Source: Sporosarcina sp. P34 (GTDB lineage Bacteria > Bacillota > Bacilli > Bacillales_A > Planococcaceae). Taken from it: DNA of 64,000 bases. The position numbers and the translations under genes are program-made. The notes beneath the pieces are model-generated. The model saw only the letters and a program-made list of their open reading frames with translations. It ran no database searches and was not told the origin of the DNA. The DNA is taken from the NCBI RefSeq assembly GCF_002743375.1, contig NZ_PDZC01000002.1:186001-250000 (forward strand), given 5' to 3'. Positions 1 through 8,913 of the stretch are shown in pieces (position 1 is the stretch's first letter; the number at the start of each line of letters is the position of its first letter).

Positions 1-65
1 TTAAACTGAATTCGCTCGTACTGCCTGTCCTCAAAAACTTTTTCTGCTTCAAAGTCATCTACCAC
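1..65 (-). CDS. Partial gene at left edge, product not identified
   Basis: Only the first 21 codons are inside the window. A GTG start at 65 is preceded 8 bases upstream by GGAGG (74-78), and the frame stays open to base 1. An in-frame ATG at 80 would also work but overlaps the ribosome-binding site. The visible peptide is acidic and ends in Tyr-Glu-Arg-Ile-Gln-Phe. The spacing of its aromatic and charged residues faintly recalls the start of a pentapeptide-repeat protein, but that is a guess and no function is assigned. Confidence 0.4.
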   Translation of the reverse strand, partial: MVDDFEAEKVFEDRQYERIQF

Positions 66-634
66 AGGGAACACCTCCATAAATAGTATTAAGCCTCTTT
101 TTATAAAATGGCTCAATTTACATTATTCATTATTACTAATTCAAACCTTCTAGTCCAAAGTTTAAATACCCATCATTCCTGTTCACGTATAAATCCTTTT
201 AAAAATTTAAACTCCAATATATCTTAGCAATAGGTCGATGTCAAACCCATTAATGTCCTACTATGCTTTATATGATTCGAATATACAGTCCAAGGACCGC
301 AAGTCGTAGCAAACTTACACTCCGTACACACTAGTACATCTTCACGAAAACCAATCTTCACATATGCGTAACAACCTTCTTGTAGCCTTTAATAATTGCC
401 ACGAGTGTCAAACCAATACACGCAAGGACTGCTTTAAATTCTATTGACTTGACGGACAAGATTAATCCTCTAAATGACACAACCCGTATGTATAATAATA
501 CCCAAATTCTTGTGTTTCAATCATTTGAACAGTGACAAAGTTCCTTGAAAAAACTACAAAACATACACGGAATAACTTAGCCTTCTTTAGTACTTTCCAT
601 ACATATTTATTTTTGCAGCACTAGCATAATGTAC
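66..634. other. Intergenic region without a convincing gene
   Basis: About 570 AT-rich bases between the partial left-edge gene and the urease terminator. On the minus strand a 53-codon stop-free stretch (about 358-516) would encode a hydrophobic, membrane-like peptide, and a second frame just downstream (about 228-395) contains a Cys-x2-Cys segment. Neither has a ribosome-binding site or a recognisable family, so they may be chance or debris of an old gene. No promoter, repeat or RNA gene was recognised. Confidence 0.4.
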
Positions 635-675
635 AGAAAATGCCCAACAACTCATTGAATTGTCGGACATTTTCT
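635..675 (-). terminator. Terminator of the urease operon
   Basis: A 16-bp inverted repeat (635-650 with 660-675) with a 9-base loop begins inside the ureD stop codon. In the minus-strand transcript the only two imperfect positions are G-U wobbles. The distal arm ends in UUUUCU, so the hairpin carries its own short U-run. It lies exactly where the ureABCEFGD message should end. Confidence 0.75.
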
Positions 676-1498
676 AGTACTTCCTTAAGAAACTCGGTTT
701 CATTTGATTCCATTCTTCGCTAATTACGTGGTGGCAGACTGAAATAATCCGCTCTATGACTTGTGTATAGTTTGCCAAAATGCGTATAGTGAAGCCAGGA
801 ACGGCAAGCTTAGACAATCCGAATGCAAATTCTCCAGCCTCTTGTTGAAGAACTTCATATAATCGGTCCAATAAAGCATCATTCGTTTTTTCACCAACGA
901 CAATTAACGAACCCAAATGTGTGTATCCTTCCATAAAGCCTAACTCATTCATATCTTGTGACGCTGGATGAAGTTTAATATGGTCAAAGACAACAAGTTG
1001 ACCCTCCATATAAATCTCGGTTTTTAAACGGAGCATTTCGTAGCTGAATTTTTCTCCTTCCGGCGACCAGCCCGGAGTCAATATTTCGGCATATAGCAAA
1101 GTTGCTCCTTTTTCCATGTATACACTATTTTTCTGATAGCAACTGGCATCTTTGTATGCAATAATCGCATCCGGTAAGTACTCTAGATAACTATCTTTTT
1201 TCATACGAATGACTGTCTCTTGATATACTTGCTCGGTCGGTGTTCTATATACTTTCGTCGCTGACTGGGTCGTCAACGTCAGCATCGCTCGTTCACCAAG
1301 CGTGACTTTCATTTGATACCGATCCCCATCTAAATAGCCACCGCCAGGATTCAATAAATAATAGCATGGATAACTATTCTTATTGAAATAGACGGGACGC
1401 ATCACTTTAAATGCACCTTGAAAGTAAACGCTTTTCGCCACGGAGCGTCCTTGTCGATTTTCCATGACGAGGTCAAGAACACCTGTCCATTCAGACAT
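674..1498 (-). CDS. ureD: Urease accessory protein UreD (UreH)
   Basis: The 274-residue protein has the usual UreD length. UreD is the scaffold that binds the urease apoenzyme and, with UreF and UreG, forms the complex that delivers nickel to the active site in the cytoplasm. The N-terminal half carries the family pattern ([10 protein letters not shown] near residues 77-86, then YLPD near 107-110) and the GLSKL segment lies in the C-terminal quarter. The ATG at 1498 overlaps the ureG stop by 8 bases, implying translational coupling. It is the last gene of the urease operon. Ending with ureD after ureG, rather than starting with it, matches other Gram-positive urease operons. Confidence 0.95.
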   Translation of the reverse strand: MSEWTGVLDLVMENRQGRSVAKSVYFQGAFKVMRPVYFNKNSYPCYYLLNPGGGYLDGDRYQMKVTLGERAMLTLTTQSATKVYRTPTEQVYQETVIRMKKDSYLEYLPDAIIAYKDASCYQKNSVYMEKGATLLYAEILTPGWSPEGEKFSYEMLRLKTEIYMEGQLVVFDHIKLHPASQDMNELGFMEGYTHLGSLIVVGEKTNDALLDRLYEVLQQEAGEFAFGLSKLAVPGFTIRILANYTQVIERIISVCHHVISEEWNQMKPSFLRKY

Positions 1499-2111
1499 CT
1501 TGTCCTAGCCCTTTTAACAAAGTGTGTTTTCTGACCCATTCAACCACTTCATCTAGTCCTTGATCATCTTTTAAATTGGTGAAAAAGAAAGGTTTATTTC
1601 CTCTAAAGACTTTTGTGTCGGACTCCATTACCTCAAGTCTGGCACCGACATATGGCGCCAAATCCGTTTTGTTAATAATAAACAAATCAGATTTAATCAT
1701 TCCTTGTCCACCTTTACGTGGGATTTTTTCACCTTGCGCTACGTCAATTATATAAATGGAAAAGTCCACGAGTTCTGGACTGAACGTAGCCGCTAGGTTA
1801 TCACCACCACTCTCTACAAAAATCAACTCGAGGTCGGGATGTTTTTCTTCCAATTCATTAATCGCCGCGAAATTCATCGAGGCATCTTCACGAATTGCCG
1901 TATGTGGACAGCCTCCTGTTTCCACGCCAACAATACGGTCTTCCGGAAGAATACCGTTCGCAACTAAAAATTTGGCATCTTCTTTCGTATATATATCATT
2001 GGTAATAACCGCCATACTCACTTCGCCATCTAATGCGCGTGTAATTTTTTCAACAAGCATGGTTTTTCCCGCACCAACTGGTCCACCGACACCTATTTTA
2101 ATTGGTCCCAT
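1491..2111 (-). CDS. ureG: Urease accessory GTPase UreG
   Basis: This SIMIBI-class GTPase of 206 residues powers nickel insertion into urease. The P-loop GGPVGAGKT sits at residues 8-16, TNDIYT near 38-43, the metal-binding Cys-Pro-His motif ([13 protein letters not shown]) near 65-77, and the guanine-specificity NKTDLA near 153-158. I chose the ATG at 2111 because known UreG proteins start one or two residues before PI(K/R)IGVGGP. The longer in-frame extension to 2225 runs into ureF and is not family-like. The ribosome-binding site AAAGGA is modest. The gene lies 37 bases after ureF and overlaps ureD by 8. Confidence 0.96.
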   Translation of the reverse strand: MGPIKIGVGGPVGAGKTMLVEKITRALDGEVSMAVITNDIYTKEDAKFLVANGILPEDRIVGVETGGCPHTAIREDASMNFAAINELEEKHPDLELIFVESGGDNLAATFSPELVDFSIYIIDVAQGEKIPRKGGQGMIKSDLFIINKTDLAPYVGARLEVMESDTKVFRGNKPFFFTNLKDDQGLDEVVEWVRKHTLLKGLGQDV

Positions 2112-2148
2112 TCTAAGCACATCCTTTTTATCAATTTCATTCCATTCA

Positions 2149-2835
2149 TTACGAACTAAAAATACGTATTCCAACACGTTCATGTTGCATTTGTGAAAGC
2201 TCAAGGCCTGGCGATACAACGCCAAACTCTTCTTCGTCTAATTTCATTATTTTGTCTGTCGTTTGTTGAAGTTGTTGTTGAAAAGTGTAAATGATTTTCT
2301 GTCCAGCAGTTTGTCCAAGCGGGATTGCCCGTACAGCATTTTGCACGAGACTAACAACCGTCGAGTATAGGTAATATAAAACCGTTGTATTCTTTTCTAC
2401 TTGAAGATGATGTCCAATCATCGTAAAAACAATGGCTGGATGACCAAAAGCTTGTTTATCACGAATTTTTTGGGCATAGGTAGTTAACACAGGTATTTTG
2501 TAAATGGCTTCTGCAATGTTTAACATCCTATCACCCATACGTTGTGTACCATCACGTGATTCACGAGCAAGATTCTGTACAGTCAATATGCGATCCAATT
2601 CCCAAATCCTGTCAAGGTCATCGATATCCAGCGCATCATAAGAGAGTCTTACAGCTAAGCCGTCTGCATAAGCAAGCTGTTCATGCACATAGACATGTAA
2701 CCATTCAGAAAATGTGTCAGCATCGGTGACCTTGTTTTTTTGAATATAGGTTTCTAATCCGAATGATTGACTAAAAGAGCCAATGGGAAAACTAGAATCG
2801 CATAGCTGTAACAAGGATAATGCATGATTAGTCAT
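2149..2835 (-). CDS. ureF: Urease accessory protein UreF
   Basis: UreF (228 residues, normal length) is the mostly helical partner that links UreD to UreG and gates GTP hydrolysis during nickel transfer. The hallmark N-terminal [20 protein letters not shown] is at about residues 9-28, and the C-terminal segment [15 protein letters not shown] is also typical. The start at 2835 is set by MTNHALSLL, just before that motif. An upstream extension to 2922 would overlap ureE deeply. The start codon overlaps the end of ureE by 8 bases with only a weak ribosome-binding site, so translation is probably coupled to ureE. Confidence 0.96.
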   Translation of the reverse strand: MTNHALSLLQLCDSSFPIGSFSQSFGLETYIQKNKVTDADTFSEWLHVYVHEQLAYADGLAVRLSYDALDIDDLDRIWELDRILTVQNLARESRDGTQRMGDRMLNIAEAIYKIPVLTTYAQKIRDKQAFGHPAIVFTMIGHHLQVEKNTTVLYYLYSTVVSLVQNAVRAIPLGQTAGQKIIYTFQQQLQQTTDKIMKLDEEEFGVVSPGLELSQMQHERVGIRIFSS

Positions 2836-3283
2836 GGCTATGCCCAATATGACGAAAAGCCTTTGCAACTTTTCGTTCTTCTCTTTTGAATGGAATATCC
2901 ATTTCCTGTAGCAAATCTTCAACTAAATAATCGTATTGCACAAGCATGTCCTCGTCTTCAAATTGCGCAGGCAAATGACGATTTCCAAGTTGATGAGCAA
3001 TCGTTCCCATTTCAAGCATTGTCCGCGGGCTAATAATAAGTAAATCGTCAGAAAGGACATCAATCAAAATAATATTCTTATCATCCATAAACAGAATGTC
3101 TCCCGCTTCCAGATCACGTGGTTTTTTTAATCGAATTCCAATTTCACGTCCATGATCGGTTTCTACGCGTTGAATTCTCTTCATTAAATGTGCACTTTCT
3201 AAGTACACTTTCTCTTTATGACGGCTTTCATACTCGCTTGGGTCTAAATCCCTGATATTCATCACGATTTCTTCTACAATCAT
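2828..3283 (-). CDS. ureE: Urease nickel metallochaperone UreE
   Basis: UreE (151 residues) carries nickel to the UreDFG-apourease complex. The N-terminal domain contains the [20 protein letters not shown] segment, and the C-terminal ferredoxin-like metal-binding domain includes [16 protein letters not shown], with the conserved interface histidine. It ends in His-Ser-His-Asp, a very short version of the histidine tail seen in some UreE proteins. The ATG at 3283 is chosen because GAGGTGA precedes it at good spacing. Upstream in-frame codons belong to the ureC C-terminus region. It lies 10 bases after ureC. Confidence 0.95.
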   Translation of the reverse strand: MIVEEIVMNIRDLDPSEYESRHKEKVYLESAHLMKRIQRVETDHGREIGIRLKKPRDLEAGDILFMDDKNIILIDVLSDDLLIISPRTMLEMGTIAHQLGNRHLPAQFEDEDMLVQYDYLVEDLLQEMDIPFKREERKVAKAFRHIGHSHD

Positions 3284-3293
3284 TTTCTTCACC

Positions 3294-5012
3294 TCAGAAT
3301 AGGAAATAGCGTTGCCCCATTGGCACCTCGTCAACTGGGTCACATGTTATAAGCTTTCCATCGATTTTCACTTCGTACGTTTGTGGATCTACATCAATAT
3401 GTGGCGTAGCAGTATTTAACTTCATATCTTTTTTTGTTAGACTCCGTATGTTACGGACAGGCAGTACTACTTTTTCAAGTCCAAGCTTCTCTTTAATTCC
3501 TTGATCATATGCGATCTGTGAAACAAATGTAATAGAACTTTGCGGCAATGCCTTCCCGAGTGTTGCGTACATCGGACGGTAGATCATTGGTTGCGGTGTA
3601 GGAATCGTTGCATTTGCATCGCCCATTAAGCTAAATACCGCCATCCCACTTTTCAAAATCATCTCCGGTTTGACTCCAAAGAACTTCGGATCCCAAAGGA
3701 CCAGATCAGCCATCTTACCAACTTCAATTGAACCAATATACTCGGATACCCCATGAGCAATAGCAGGATTAATCGTATACTTAGCGACATAGCGTTTTAC
3801 CCGATTATTATCCGAGTGCTCACTGTCACCTTCCATCACGCCAAGTTGCTTTTTCATTTTATGAGCTACTTGCCACGTACGAAGAGCAACTTCACCGATA
3901 CGGCCCATCGCCTGAGAATCGGAGCTTGTCATACTAAAGACACCCAAGTCTTGTAATATATCTTCCGCTGCAATCGTTTCGTTGCGAATGCGTGAATCTG
4001 CGAATGCGATATCTTCTGGCACAGAAGGATTTAAGTTATGCGCGACCATTACCATATCCAAATGCTCATCAATCGTATTAATGGTATACGGCAATGTTGG
4101 GTTGGTAGAAGCCGGCAACACATTCATCATGCCAGCCGATTTAATCAAATCCGGAGCGTGTCCGCCTCCTGCACCTTCCGTATGATACATATGAATACCG
4201 CGACCATTAATCGCCTTGATCGTATCTTCAAAGAATCCCGATTCGTTTAATGTATCCGCGTGAAGTGCGACTTGTACATCATATTCATCAGCAATTCGTA
4301 AAGCATGATCAAGAACTGACGGTGTCGCGCCCCAATCTTCATGGACTTTCAACCCAATCGCCCCGGCAATTATTTGTTCTGCTAAGGGAGCTCCTGCTGC
4401 CGCATGCCCTTTACCTGTTAAACCAATATTGATTGGCTGTCCATCTAAAGCCTTCAACATGGAGTGAAGATGCCAAGCACCCGGTGTGGCAGTCGTAGCC
4501 CTAGAACCATCTCCTGGTCCAGCTCCACCACCGATTAGTGTGGTTGTCCCCGCCGTAAGTGCAACATCTACTTGTGCCGGATTAATGAAATGCACATGCG
4601 TATCAATTGCGCCAGCCGTAATGATTTTACCTTCCCCCGAAATCACTTCAGTGGAAGCTCCAATAATAATGTCTACTTTGTCTTGCACAAGCGGATTACC
4701 TGCTTTTCCGATACCCGAAATTTTACCGTCGCGAATCGCTAGGTCGGCTTTATATATCCCCGTATAGTCAAGAACGACCACATTCGTAATGACTGTATCA
4801 GGTACTCGTTCATCTTCTTCACGCGTAATGAGCGGATGTTGCCCCATTCCATCACGAATGACTTTCCCACCACCAAATACAACTTCTTCTCCATACTTCG
4901 TAAAATCTTTTTCAATTTGGATGAATAAATCTGTATCTGCTAATCGAACAGAATCTCCCGTTGTCGGTCCGAACATTTGAGCATATTGCTCTCTATCCAT
5001 TTTAAAACTCAT
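3294..5012 (-). CDS. ureC: Urease alpha subunit UreC (catalytic)
   Basis: This 572-residue amidohydrolase-fold subunit hydrolyses urea to ammonia and carbamate at a dinuclear nickel centre. Expected ligands are present: His139 and His141 (THVHF), carbamylated Lys222 (LKVHED), His251, His277 (MYHTEG) and Asp365 (SSDSQAMG). The mobile-flap motif, VCHHL in Sporosarcina pasteurii (Cys322-His323-His324), reads Val-Ala-His-Asn-Leu here: Ala324, His325, Asn326. The catalytic His is kept, but the flap Cys and the following His are replaced. The gene overlaps ureB by 4 bases. The C-terminal PMGQRYFLF is typical. Confidence 0.98.
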   Translation of the reverse strand: MSFKMDREQYAQMFGPTTGDSVRLADTDLFIQIEKDFTKYGEEVVFGGGKVIRDGMGQHPLITREEDERVPDTVITNVVVLDYTGIYKADLAIRDGKISGIGKAGNPLVQDKVDIIIGASTEVISGEGKIITAGAIDTHVHFINPAQVDVALTAGTTTLIGGGAGPGDGSRATTATPGAWHLHSMLKALDGQPINIGLTGKGHAAAGAPLAEQIIAGAIGLKVHEDWGATPSVLDHALRIADEYDVQVALHADTLNESGFFEDTIKAINGRGIHMYHTEGAGGGHAPDLIKSAGMMNVLPASTNPTLPYTINTIDEHLDMVMVAHNLNPSVPEDIAFADSRIRNETIAAEDILQDLGVFSMTSSDSQAMGRIGEVALRTWQVAHKMKKQLGVMEGDSEHSDNNRVKRYVAKYTINPAIAHGVSEYIGSIEVGKMADLVLWDPKFFGVKPEMILKSGMAVFSLMGDANATIPTPQPMIYRPMYATLGKALPQSSITFVSQIAYDQGIKEKLGLEKVVLPVRNIRSLTKKDMKLNTATPHIDVDPQTYEVKIDGKLITCDPVDEVPMGQRYFLF

Positions 5013-5332
5013 TTCGTATTCCCGCCTTCCAATGGTCCGTCTACTTTATTGTGAAATCCGTAAACTTCTCTTTCTCCAGCATAGTCAATTAGTTGTACTT
5101 CTTTTTCGTCGCCCGGTTCAAAACGAACAGCAGCACCTGCAGGTATATTGAGACGTTTACCGTACGTCACTTCCCGATCAAACTTTAATGCAAGATTCAC
5201 TTCATAAAAGTGGTAATGAGAGCCGATTTGGATAGGTCTGTCGCCATGATTAATTACTTGTACATGTATACTTTCCGTGCCTTCGTTACAAATAATTGGT
5301 TCATCTTTTAAAATATATTCGCCTGGTATCAT
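5009..5332 (-). CDS. ureB: Urease beta subunit UreB
   Basis: A 107-residue small structural subunit of the (UreA-UreB-UreC)3 urease assembly. MIPGEY at the start, the [10 protein letters not shown] segment near residues 37-46 and the [17 protein letters not shown] stretch near 60-77 are diagnostic. The separate beta subunit, not fused to UreA as in Helicobacter, fits a Gram-positive three-subunit urease. It starts 30 bases after ureA and overlaps ureC by 4 bases (ATGA), consistent with equimolar synthesis. Confidence 0.97.
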   Translation of the reverse strand: MIPGEYILKDEPIICNEGTESIHVQVINHGDRPIQIGSHYHFYEVNLALKFDREVTYGKRLNIPAGAAVRFEPGDEKEVQLIDYAGEREVYGFHNKVDGPLEGGNTK

Positions 5333-5362
5333 CGTTACGTCCCCTTTCTTTTCATAAACAAT

Positions 5363-5665
5363 TTATCTTATTGGATTATGCACTGTGACCAACTTTGTTC
5401 CATCTGGGAATGTCGCCTCTACTTGAATATCATCGATCATTTCTGGAATGCCATCCATTACATCTTCACGAGATAAAATCGTTGCACCATAAGACATGAG
5501 TTCTGCCACAGTTTTACCGTCTCTGGCACCTTCCATCACCTCATACGTAATTAGAGCCATGGCCTCTGGGTGGTTCAATTTAAGTCCTCGTTCTCTTCGT
5601 CTTCTAGCAACATCTGCAGCAACAACGATCATTAGTTTATCCATTTCACGCGGTAGTAATCGCAT
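5363..5665 (-). CDS. ureA: Urease gamma subunit UreA
   Basis: This 100-residue gamma subunit starts [11 protein letters not shown] and contains the conserved [10 protein letters not shown] segment and the C-terminal [13 protein letters not shown]. It packs against UreC in the trimeric urease. It is the first gene of the operon, with a strong AGGAGG site (5673-5678) upstream. The operon ureABCEFGD contains all structural and accessory genes, but no nickel permease or urea channel gene follows it inside the window. Confidence 0.97.
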   Translation of the reverse strand: MRLLPREMDKLMIVVAADVARRRRERGLKLNHPEAMALITYEVMEGARDGKTVAELMSYGATILSREDVMDGIPEMIDDIQVEATFPDGTKLVTVHNPIR

Positions 5666-5693
5666 TGTTCAACCTCCTAAAATAATAATATGT

Positions 5694-5699
5694 ATTATA
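5694..5699 (-). promoter_or_regulatory. Possible -10 element of the ureA promoter
   Basis: TATAAT on the minus strand ends about 30 bases before the ureA start codon, leaving a very short leader. No good TTGACA-like -35 lies 16-18 bases upstream, so either the promoter needs an activator or the true promoter is elsewhere. I did not find a TnrA/GlnR-type TGTNA-N7-TNACA site in this stretch. Confidence 0.3.
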
Positions 5700-5771
5700 T
5701 TCCAATAGTGCGCTTCTCTCATAATCCACTTTAATAGAAGAATTTAAATATTTCGAGTATTTAACAAAATC

Positions 5772-5894
5772 TTAATAGCTTACATCAATTTCCGGGTAAA
5801 CTAACGCCATCTCTTTTAAATTAGGCCCTGTACAAAGCAACACGTCAAAGAAAAAGTCGGTATACCGACAGCATCCCCTTAAGTTAGTTAGCAT
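5772..5894 (-). CDS. Possible 40-residue small protein upstream of urease, unidentified
   Basis: An ATG at 5894 opens 40 codons ending at TAA 5772, giving a peptide with Cys-Cys-Arg-Tyr near residues 8-11 and a Pro-Glu-Ile-Asp-Val end. The best Shine-Dalgarno candidate (AAGGCG) is too far upstream, and I recognise no family. It overlaps the 14-bp palindrome at 5856-5869. It may be a real small gene, a leader peptide, or chance. Confidence 0.15.
   Translation of the reverse strand: MLTNLRGCCRYTDFFFDVLLCTGPNLKEMALVYPEIDVSY
5856..5869. promoter_or_regulatory. Perfect 14-bp palindrome, candidate operator upstream of ureA
   Basis: GTCGGTATACCGAC is its own reverse complement and lies about 190 bases upstream of the ureA start. 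It could be a dimeric repressor site for the urease operon or a relic connected to the metal-ATPase remnant further upstream. It matches no regulator box that I know with confidence. Confidence 0.3.
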
Positions 5895-6020
5895 AAACGT
5901 TGCCACGCCTTATTTTTTGCTATTAAATGACTAATAGGCAGTCATCGACGCAAGTTTGAACTATACATATAATGTAACAAAATGTGTTATATAATGGTTT
6001 GATCGCAAGTTGATCCGATT

Positions 6021-6051
6021 GTGATTCATACATCCGGGGAGGATCGGTGAA
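6021..6051. repeat. Nested inverted repeat in the 5.7-6.7 kb non-coding region
   Basis: GATTCA (start of the element) pairs with TGAATC (its end), and inside it ATCC pairs with GGAT, giving a two-part hairpin. There is no U-run next to it on either strand, so it is not an ordinary terminator. The rest of 5900-6320 shows no gene that I can support. Confidence 0.3.
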
Positions 6052-6323
6052 TCTCTTGGGTATTCGAAACAACTGGAGTGGGGGGATGGTGTCCATTTTC
6101 CTCAAATTAAAACAGTGGTAAACGGCTGGGAGATACTGCTACTAATTTATTGTACAGTTTTGTGGCGAAGAATCAAGTGTTCCTACTCATGAAGGTGCGG
6201 GCACAATTAACTACTTGTAGAAGTGACGAGTAAGGCCGATAAAACAGTTTAATTATTCATTCTATCGACCGCTCAAATTCATGACCATTTTATATTTTTT
6301 TAAAAAACTCATCCAAGTCTTAC

Positions 6324-6465
6324 TCATTGATGCCTTAATGCGTTTAAAACGACAGACATTGAACTGAATGCCGTACTGCTCCGGCTACCCAATGCGTCAA
6401 CAAGCCAAGTGTAGCAGCTGGAATACCGATTGTGTTATAGAAAAAGGCAAAGAATAGAATTTATT
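6324..6465 (-). pseudogene. C-terminal remnant of a heavy-metal (copper-type) P1B-ATPase
   Basis: Minus-strand translation gives FFAFFYNTIGIPAATLGL (the conserved last-membrane-helix region of CopA/CadA-like ATPases) up to about 6380. After a frameshift it continues in another frame as AFSSMSVVLNALRHQ and a stop at 6324, which is the normal C-terminal end of these pumps. Just upstream, a Gln codon of the family pattern appears as TAA, and weak similarity to the DV-IE hinge region may continue to about 6540. This is the tail of a deleted metal-efflux gene and cannot make a working pump. Confidence 0.75.
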
Positions 6466-6717
6466 CTAAACTCCTATAAGCAATATTGGGTTCAGGATAG
6501 AACAATGGTATTGCTACGTTCAATTACATCGTTAACGTTCATGTTCAGTGTATTTAGTTTATAAAAATGTATAATCGGGTATTCCTTTTCATCAAGTATC
6601 TAAAGTTCGGTTTCCCGCTATGAAGGAACATTCGACAATTGAGGAAGGTACCAGGTCTACAAACAATTGGCTGGGACTTGATACTTTTTAACCTTCCGAT
6701 TTTTAGCGGTGGGAAAA

Positions 6718-7743
6718 TCATTCATTATCAAATGCTTCGGGATAAAATGATTTCGCAAGCATTTCAATTGTAATAGGGATTCGCACACCCTCGAAAGTAT
6801 AATCAAGTGGCATCACTGCAACCCTATTATTTTTGATCGCGTCAATACCCGCCAAGGCAGGGTTACTAAACAGGACTTCTTTCTTTTGCCCGACTGTCAT
6901 TTCCCCGTAATCCATGATGACAATCACTTCAGGATCTCGTTCGACGACATCTTCCCAATTAACGGTTGTCCAGTTTTTAGGTATATCTCCAAATATGTTT
7001 TCTCCACCTGCTACTCTTATCATTTCAGTCAAAATTGTCTGAGTCGCTGTAAAGGGTGTTTCTGTTCCACTATCATAAATAAATACACGAATCGGCTCTT
7101 CGACTGCTCCAATCTGCGTATCAATCTTTTTAGACACGTCTTTAATTGAATGTTGAAGCGACTTTATCAATTCATCTGCCCTGTCCTCTACTTTGAAAAT
7201 ACGACCGATGTTTTGAATATCTTGATAAACATCTTCCAGCGTCGGACCTATGGTATTAGAGGATTGATGGGTATACGTCTTAATGCCAATTTCGTTCAGT
7301 TTTTTCACCGAACCTAGACGTTCTTCTTGAAATATTGTATCCCATCCTGCATAGACGAAGTCAGGATTCACTTCCAGCAGAACTTCTTTTGAAGGCTGCA
7401 TACCGCGTGAAATAACGGGGGTTCTGGCAAATTCCTCTTCAAACTTTGGTAGCACTTGATTTGGATTTGCACCGACAGTTCCTGCAATATGGTCTTCTAA
7501 TCCAAGTTCCATCATGAGCTCCATCGGGTGTAAGTCTTGAGTAACTACCCGACGTGGCATTTCTTCATAAAGAATCGTCCCATTCTTTGTTTCAATAGAA
7601 ACTGGCTCATAGATACCTTCATTCTTTATTTTATCCCCATCTGTCTCCGCGGTAGAAGTCTCTGTCGTATTGTCTAATTCACCGCAAGCAGTCAGAACTA
7701 ACATAACCATGATTACACACAACAACATATATTTTTTAATCAT
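6718..7743 (-). CDS. ABC transporter substrate-binding lipoprotein (BtuF/FepB family), second copy
   Basis: A 341-residue class III binding protein with a lipoprotein signal: a hydrophobic stretch, then LTAC-Gly, putting the lipidated Cys near residue 20. The pattern PSKEVLLEVNPDFVYAGW and the C-terminal VRIPITIEMLAKSFYPEAF match the vitamin B12/siderophore family (COG0614). The start at 7743 is preferred because GGGAG lies 8 bases upstream; the ATG at 7758 lacks a site. It follows a homologous binding protein in the same transporter locus. The likely cargo is a corrinoid, judged from context only; iron-siderophore or haem remain possible. Confidence 0.85.
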   Translation of the reverse strand: MIKKYMLLCVIMVMLVLTACGELDNTTETSTAETDGDKIKNEGIYEPVSIETKNGTILYEEMPRRVVTQDLHPMELMMELGLEDHIAGTVGANPNQVLPKFEEEFARTPVISRGMQPSKEVLLEVNPDFVYAGWDTIFQEERLGSVKKLNEIGIKTYTHQSSNTIGPTLEDVYQDIQNIGRIFKVEDRADELIKSLQHSIKDVSKKIDTQIGAVEEPIRVFIYDSGTETPFTATQTILTEMIRVAGGENIFGDIPKNWTTVNWEDVVERDPEVIVIMDYGEMTVGQKKEVLFSNPALAGIDAIKNNRVAVMPLDYTFEGVRIPITIEMLAKSFYPEAFDNE

Positions 7744-7908
7744 TGTCCGGACTCCCATTCACATCATTTTTGTAATAAGACATTCCATCCTTTATTTTAA
7801 TGGGTACGTTGTTCTACGATGCAATGATCCTTTTACTCCAAGAAAGTCCAGATATAAAAGTCTCTTATATCTAGGCTTAGCCTATTTGCTTCATCACCTT
7901 TAAAAAGC

Positions 7909-8913
7909 TCATTCAAATAGATCTGGATAAAATCCTTTTGCCAGCGTTTCCAGTCCGCTTGGAATTCGAACAGACTGCTCTGCATCTGCGTGCTCGATAG
8001 TGACATAACGCTTATTTTTGACTGCTGTAACGTCCTGAAGAGATGGAGTATTAGAAATCGTACCCATCAATTGCTCAGGAGTTGTTCCGCAACAGTAAGC
8101 TAATACTATCACCTCGGGATCGCGCTCAATTACCTCTTCCCAACTAACTTCAGGCATCCATCCTGTTAACTCACTGAAGATATTTTCTCCGCCTGCTAAA
8201 CCGACAACATGAGATCGTATCATATCTCCCCCAGTGGTAATCGCAGACCCGCTATCGCCACCGCCCATATAAAAAACTCTCACGGGCTCTTCGTCACTTA
8301 TTTTTTCTTGTACGCTCTGTACAGTCTCATTTATTGACTGGATCAATTCATCTCCACGACTTTTAACGCCGAAAATACGGGACACTTCATGAATCTCTTT
8401 GTACACCATATTTTCCAAAGTTGCTGGTTTTCCAGCCGCCTCCGGTATATAGGATTTTACACCGCGTTTTTCAAGTTCGGCAGTCGTTCCTACTATACCG
8501 TCAACAAAAAAGTCGTCGGACCCCATGACAAAATCAGGTTCTACACTTAGTAGCACCTCTTTAGAAGGATACATTTTGGATAAAAGTGGAACGTTCTTCA
8601 CTTTCTCTTCTAACCCAGGTGCTGCTTTATCCCGTGGAAACGAGTAGCCTACAAGATACTCGTCTAACCCAAGTGCCAGCATTAATTCAGCGTTATCTTG
8701 CATCAACCCAACCGTTCGTTTTGGCGGTTCAGTAAACGTAACCTCGCGACCGAAATTATCTAGCGTTACAGGCTCGTAAGTTTCAGCGTTATCTGCTTCA
8801 TTTATCTGATCATTAGAAGAACCATTCTCTATTTTATTGTCCGATTGACCGCAAGCGGAGAGAATTGCCAAAATTAAGATTATGCTTAACCATATCCAAT
8901 ACTTTTTATTCAT
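7909..8913 (-). CDS. ABC transporter substrate-binding lipoprotein (BtuF-like), first copy
   Basis: A 334-residue binding protein with a signal peptide and lipobox LSAC-Gly (Cys at about residue 21), then a Thr/Asn/Glu-rich linker. The conserved pieces are GREVTFTEPPKR, the MYPSKEVLLSVEPDFVMG segment and VRIPSGLETLAKGFYPDLF at the C-terminus. The start codon shares a base with the btuD stop (TAATG), so it belongs to the same operon as the permease and ATPase. It is a diverged paralogue of the protein at 6718-7743. It also resembles the pseudogene tail at 12133-12297 (TLAKGFYP). Corrinoid binding is inferred from location. Confidence 0.87.
   Translation of the reverse strand: MNKKYWIWLSIILILAILSACGQSDNKIENGSSNDQINEADNAETYEPVTLDNFGREVTFTEPPKRTVGLMQDNAELMLALGLDEYLVGYSFPRDKAAPGLEEKVKNVPLLSKMYPSKEVLLSVEPDFVMGSDDFFVDGIVGTTAELEKRGVKSYIPEAAGKPATLENMVYKEIHEVSRIFGVKSRGDELIQSINETVQSVQEKISDEEPVRVFYMGGGDSGSAITTGGDMIRSHVVGLAGGENIFSELTGWMPEVSWEEVIERDPEVIVLAYCCGTTPEQLMGTISNTPSLQDVTAVKNKRYVTIEHADAEQSVRIPSGLETLAKGFYPDLFE

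Noticed and set aside
1756-2196. Plus-strand open frame of 146 codons
   Set aside because: Antisense to ureG and the end of ureF; no features of a real protein.
5923-6105. Minus-strand open frame of 60 codons in the urease upstream region
   Set aside because: No ribosome-binding site, no known family, AT-rich surroundings; likely chance.
6600-6717. Terminator after the second binding protein
   Set aside because: The only complementary arms (TTTCCC...GGGAAA) are about 75 bases apart with a bulge and no adjacent U-run.
7744-7908. Terminator between the two substrate-binding protein genes
   Set aside because: An AGATATAA/TTATATCT-like hairpin is present near 7852-7874, but it is AT-rich and lacks a U-run, so it is not supported as a terminator.
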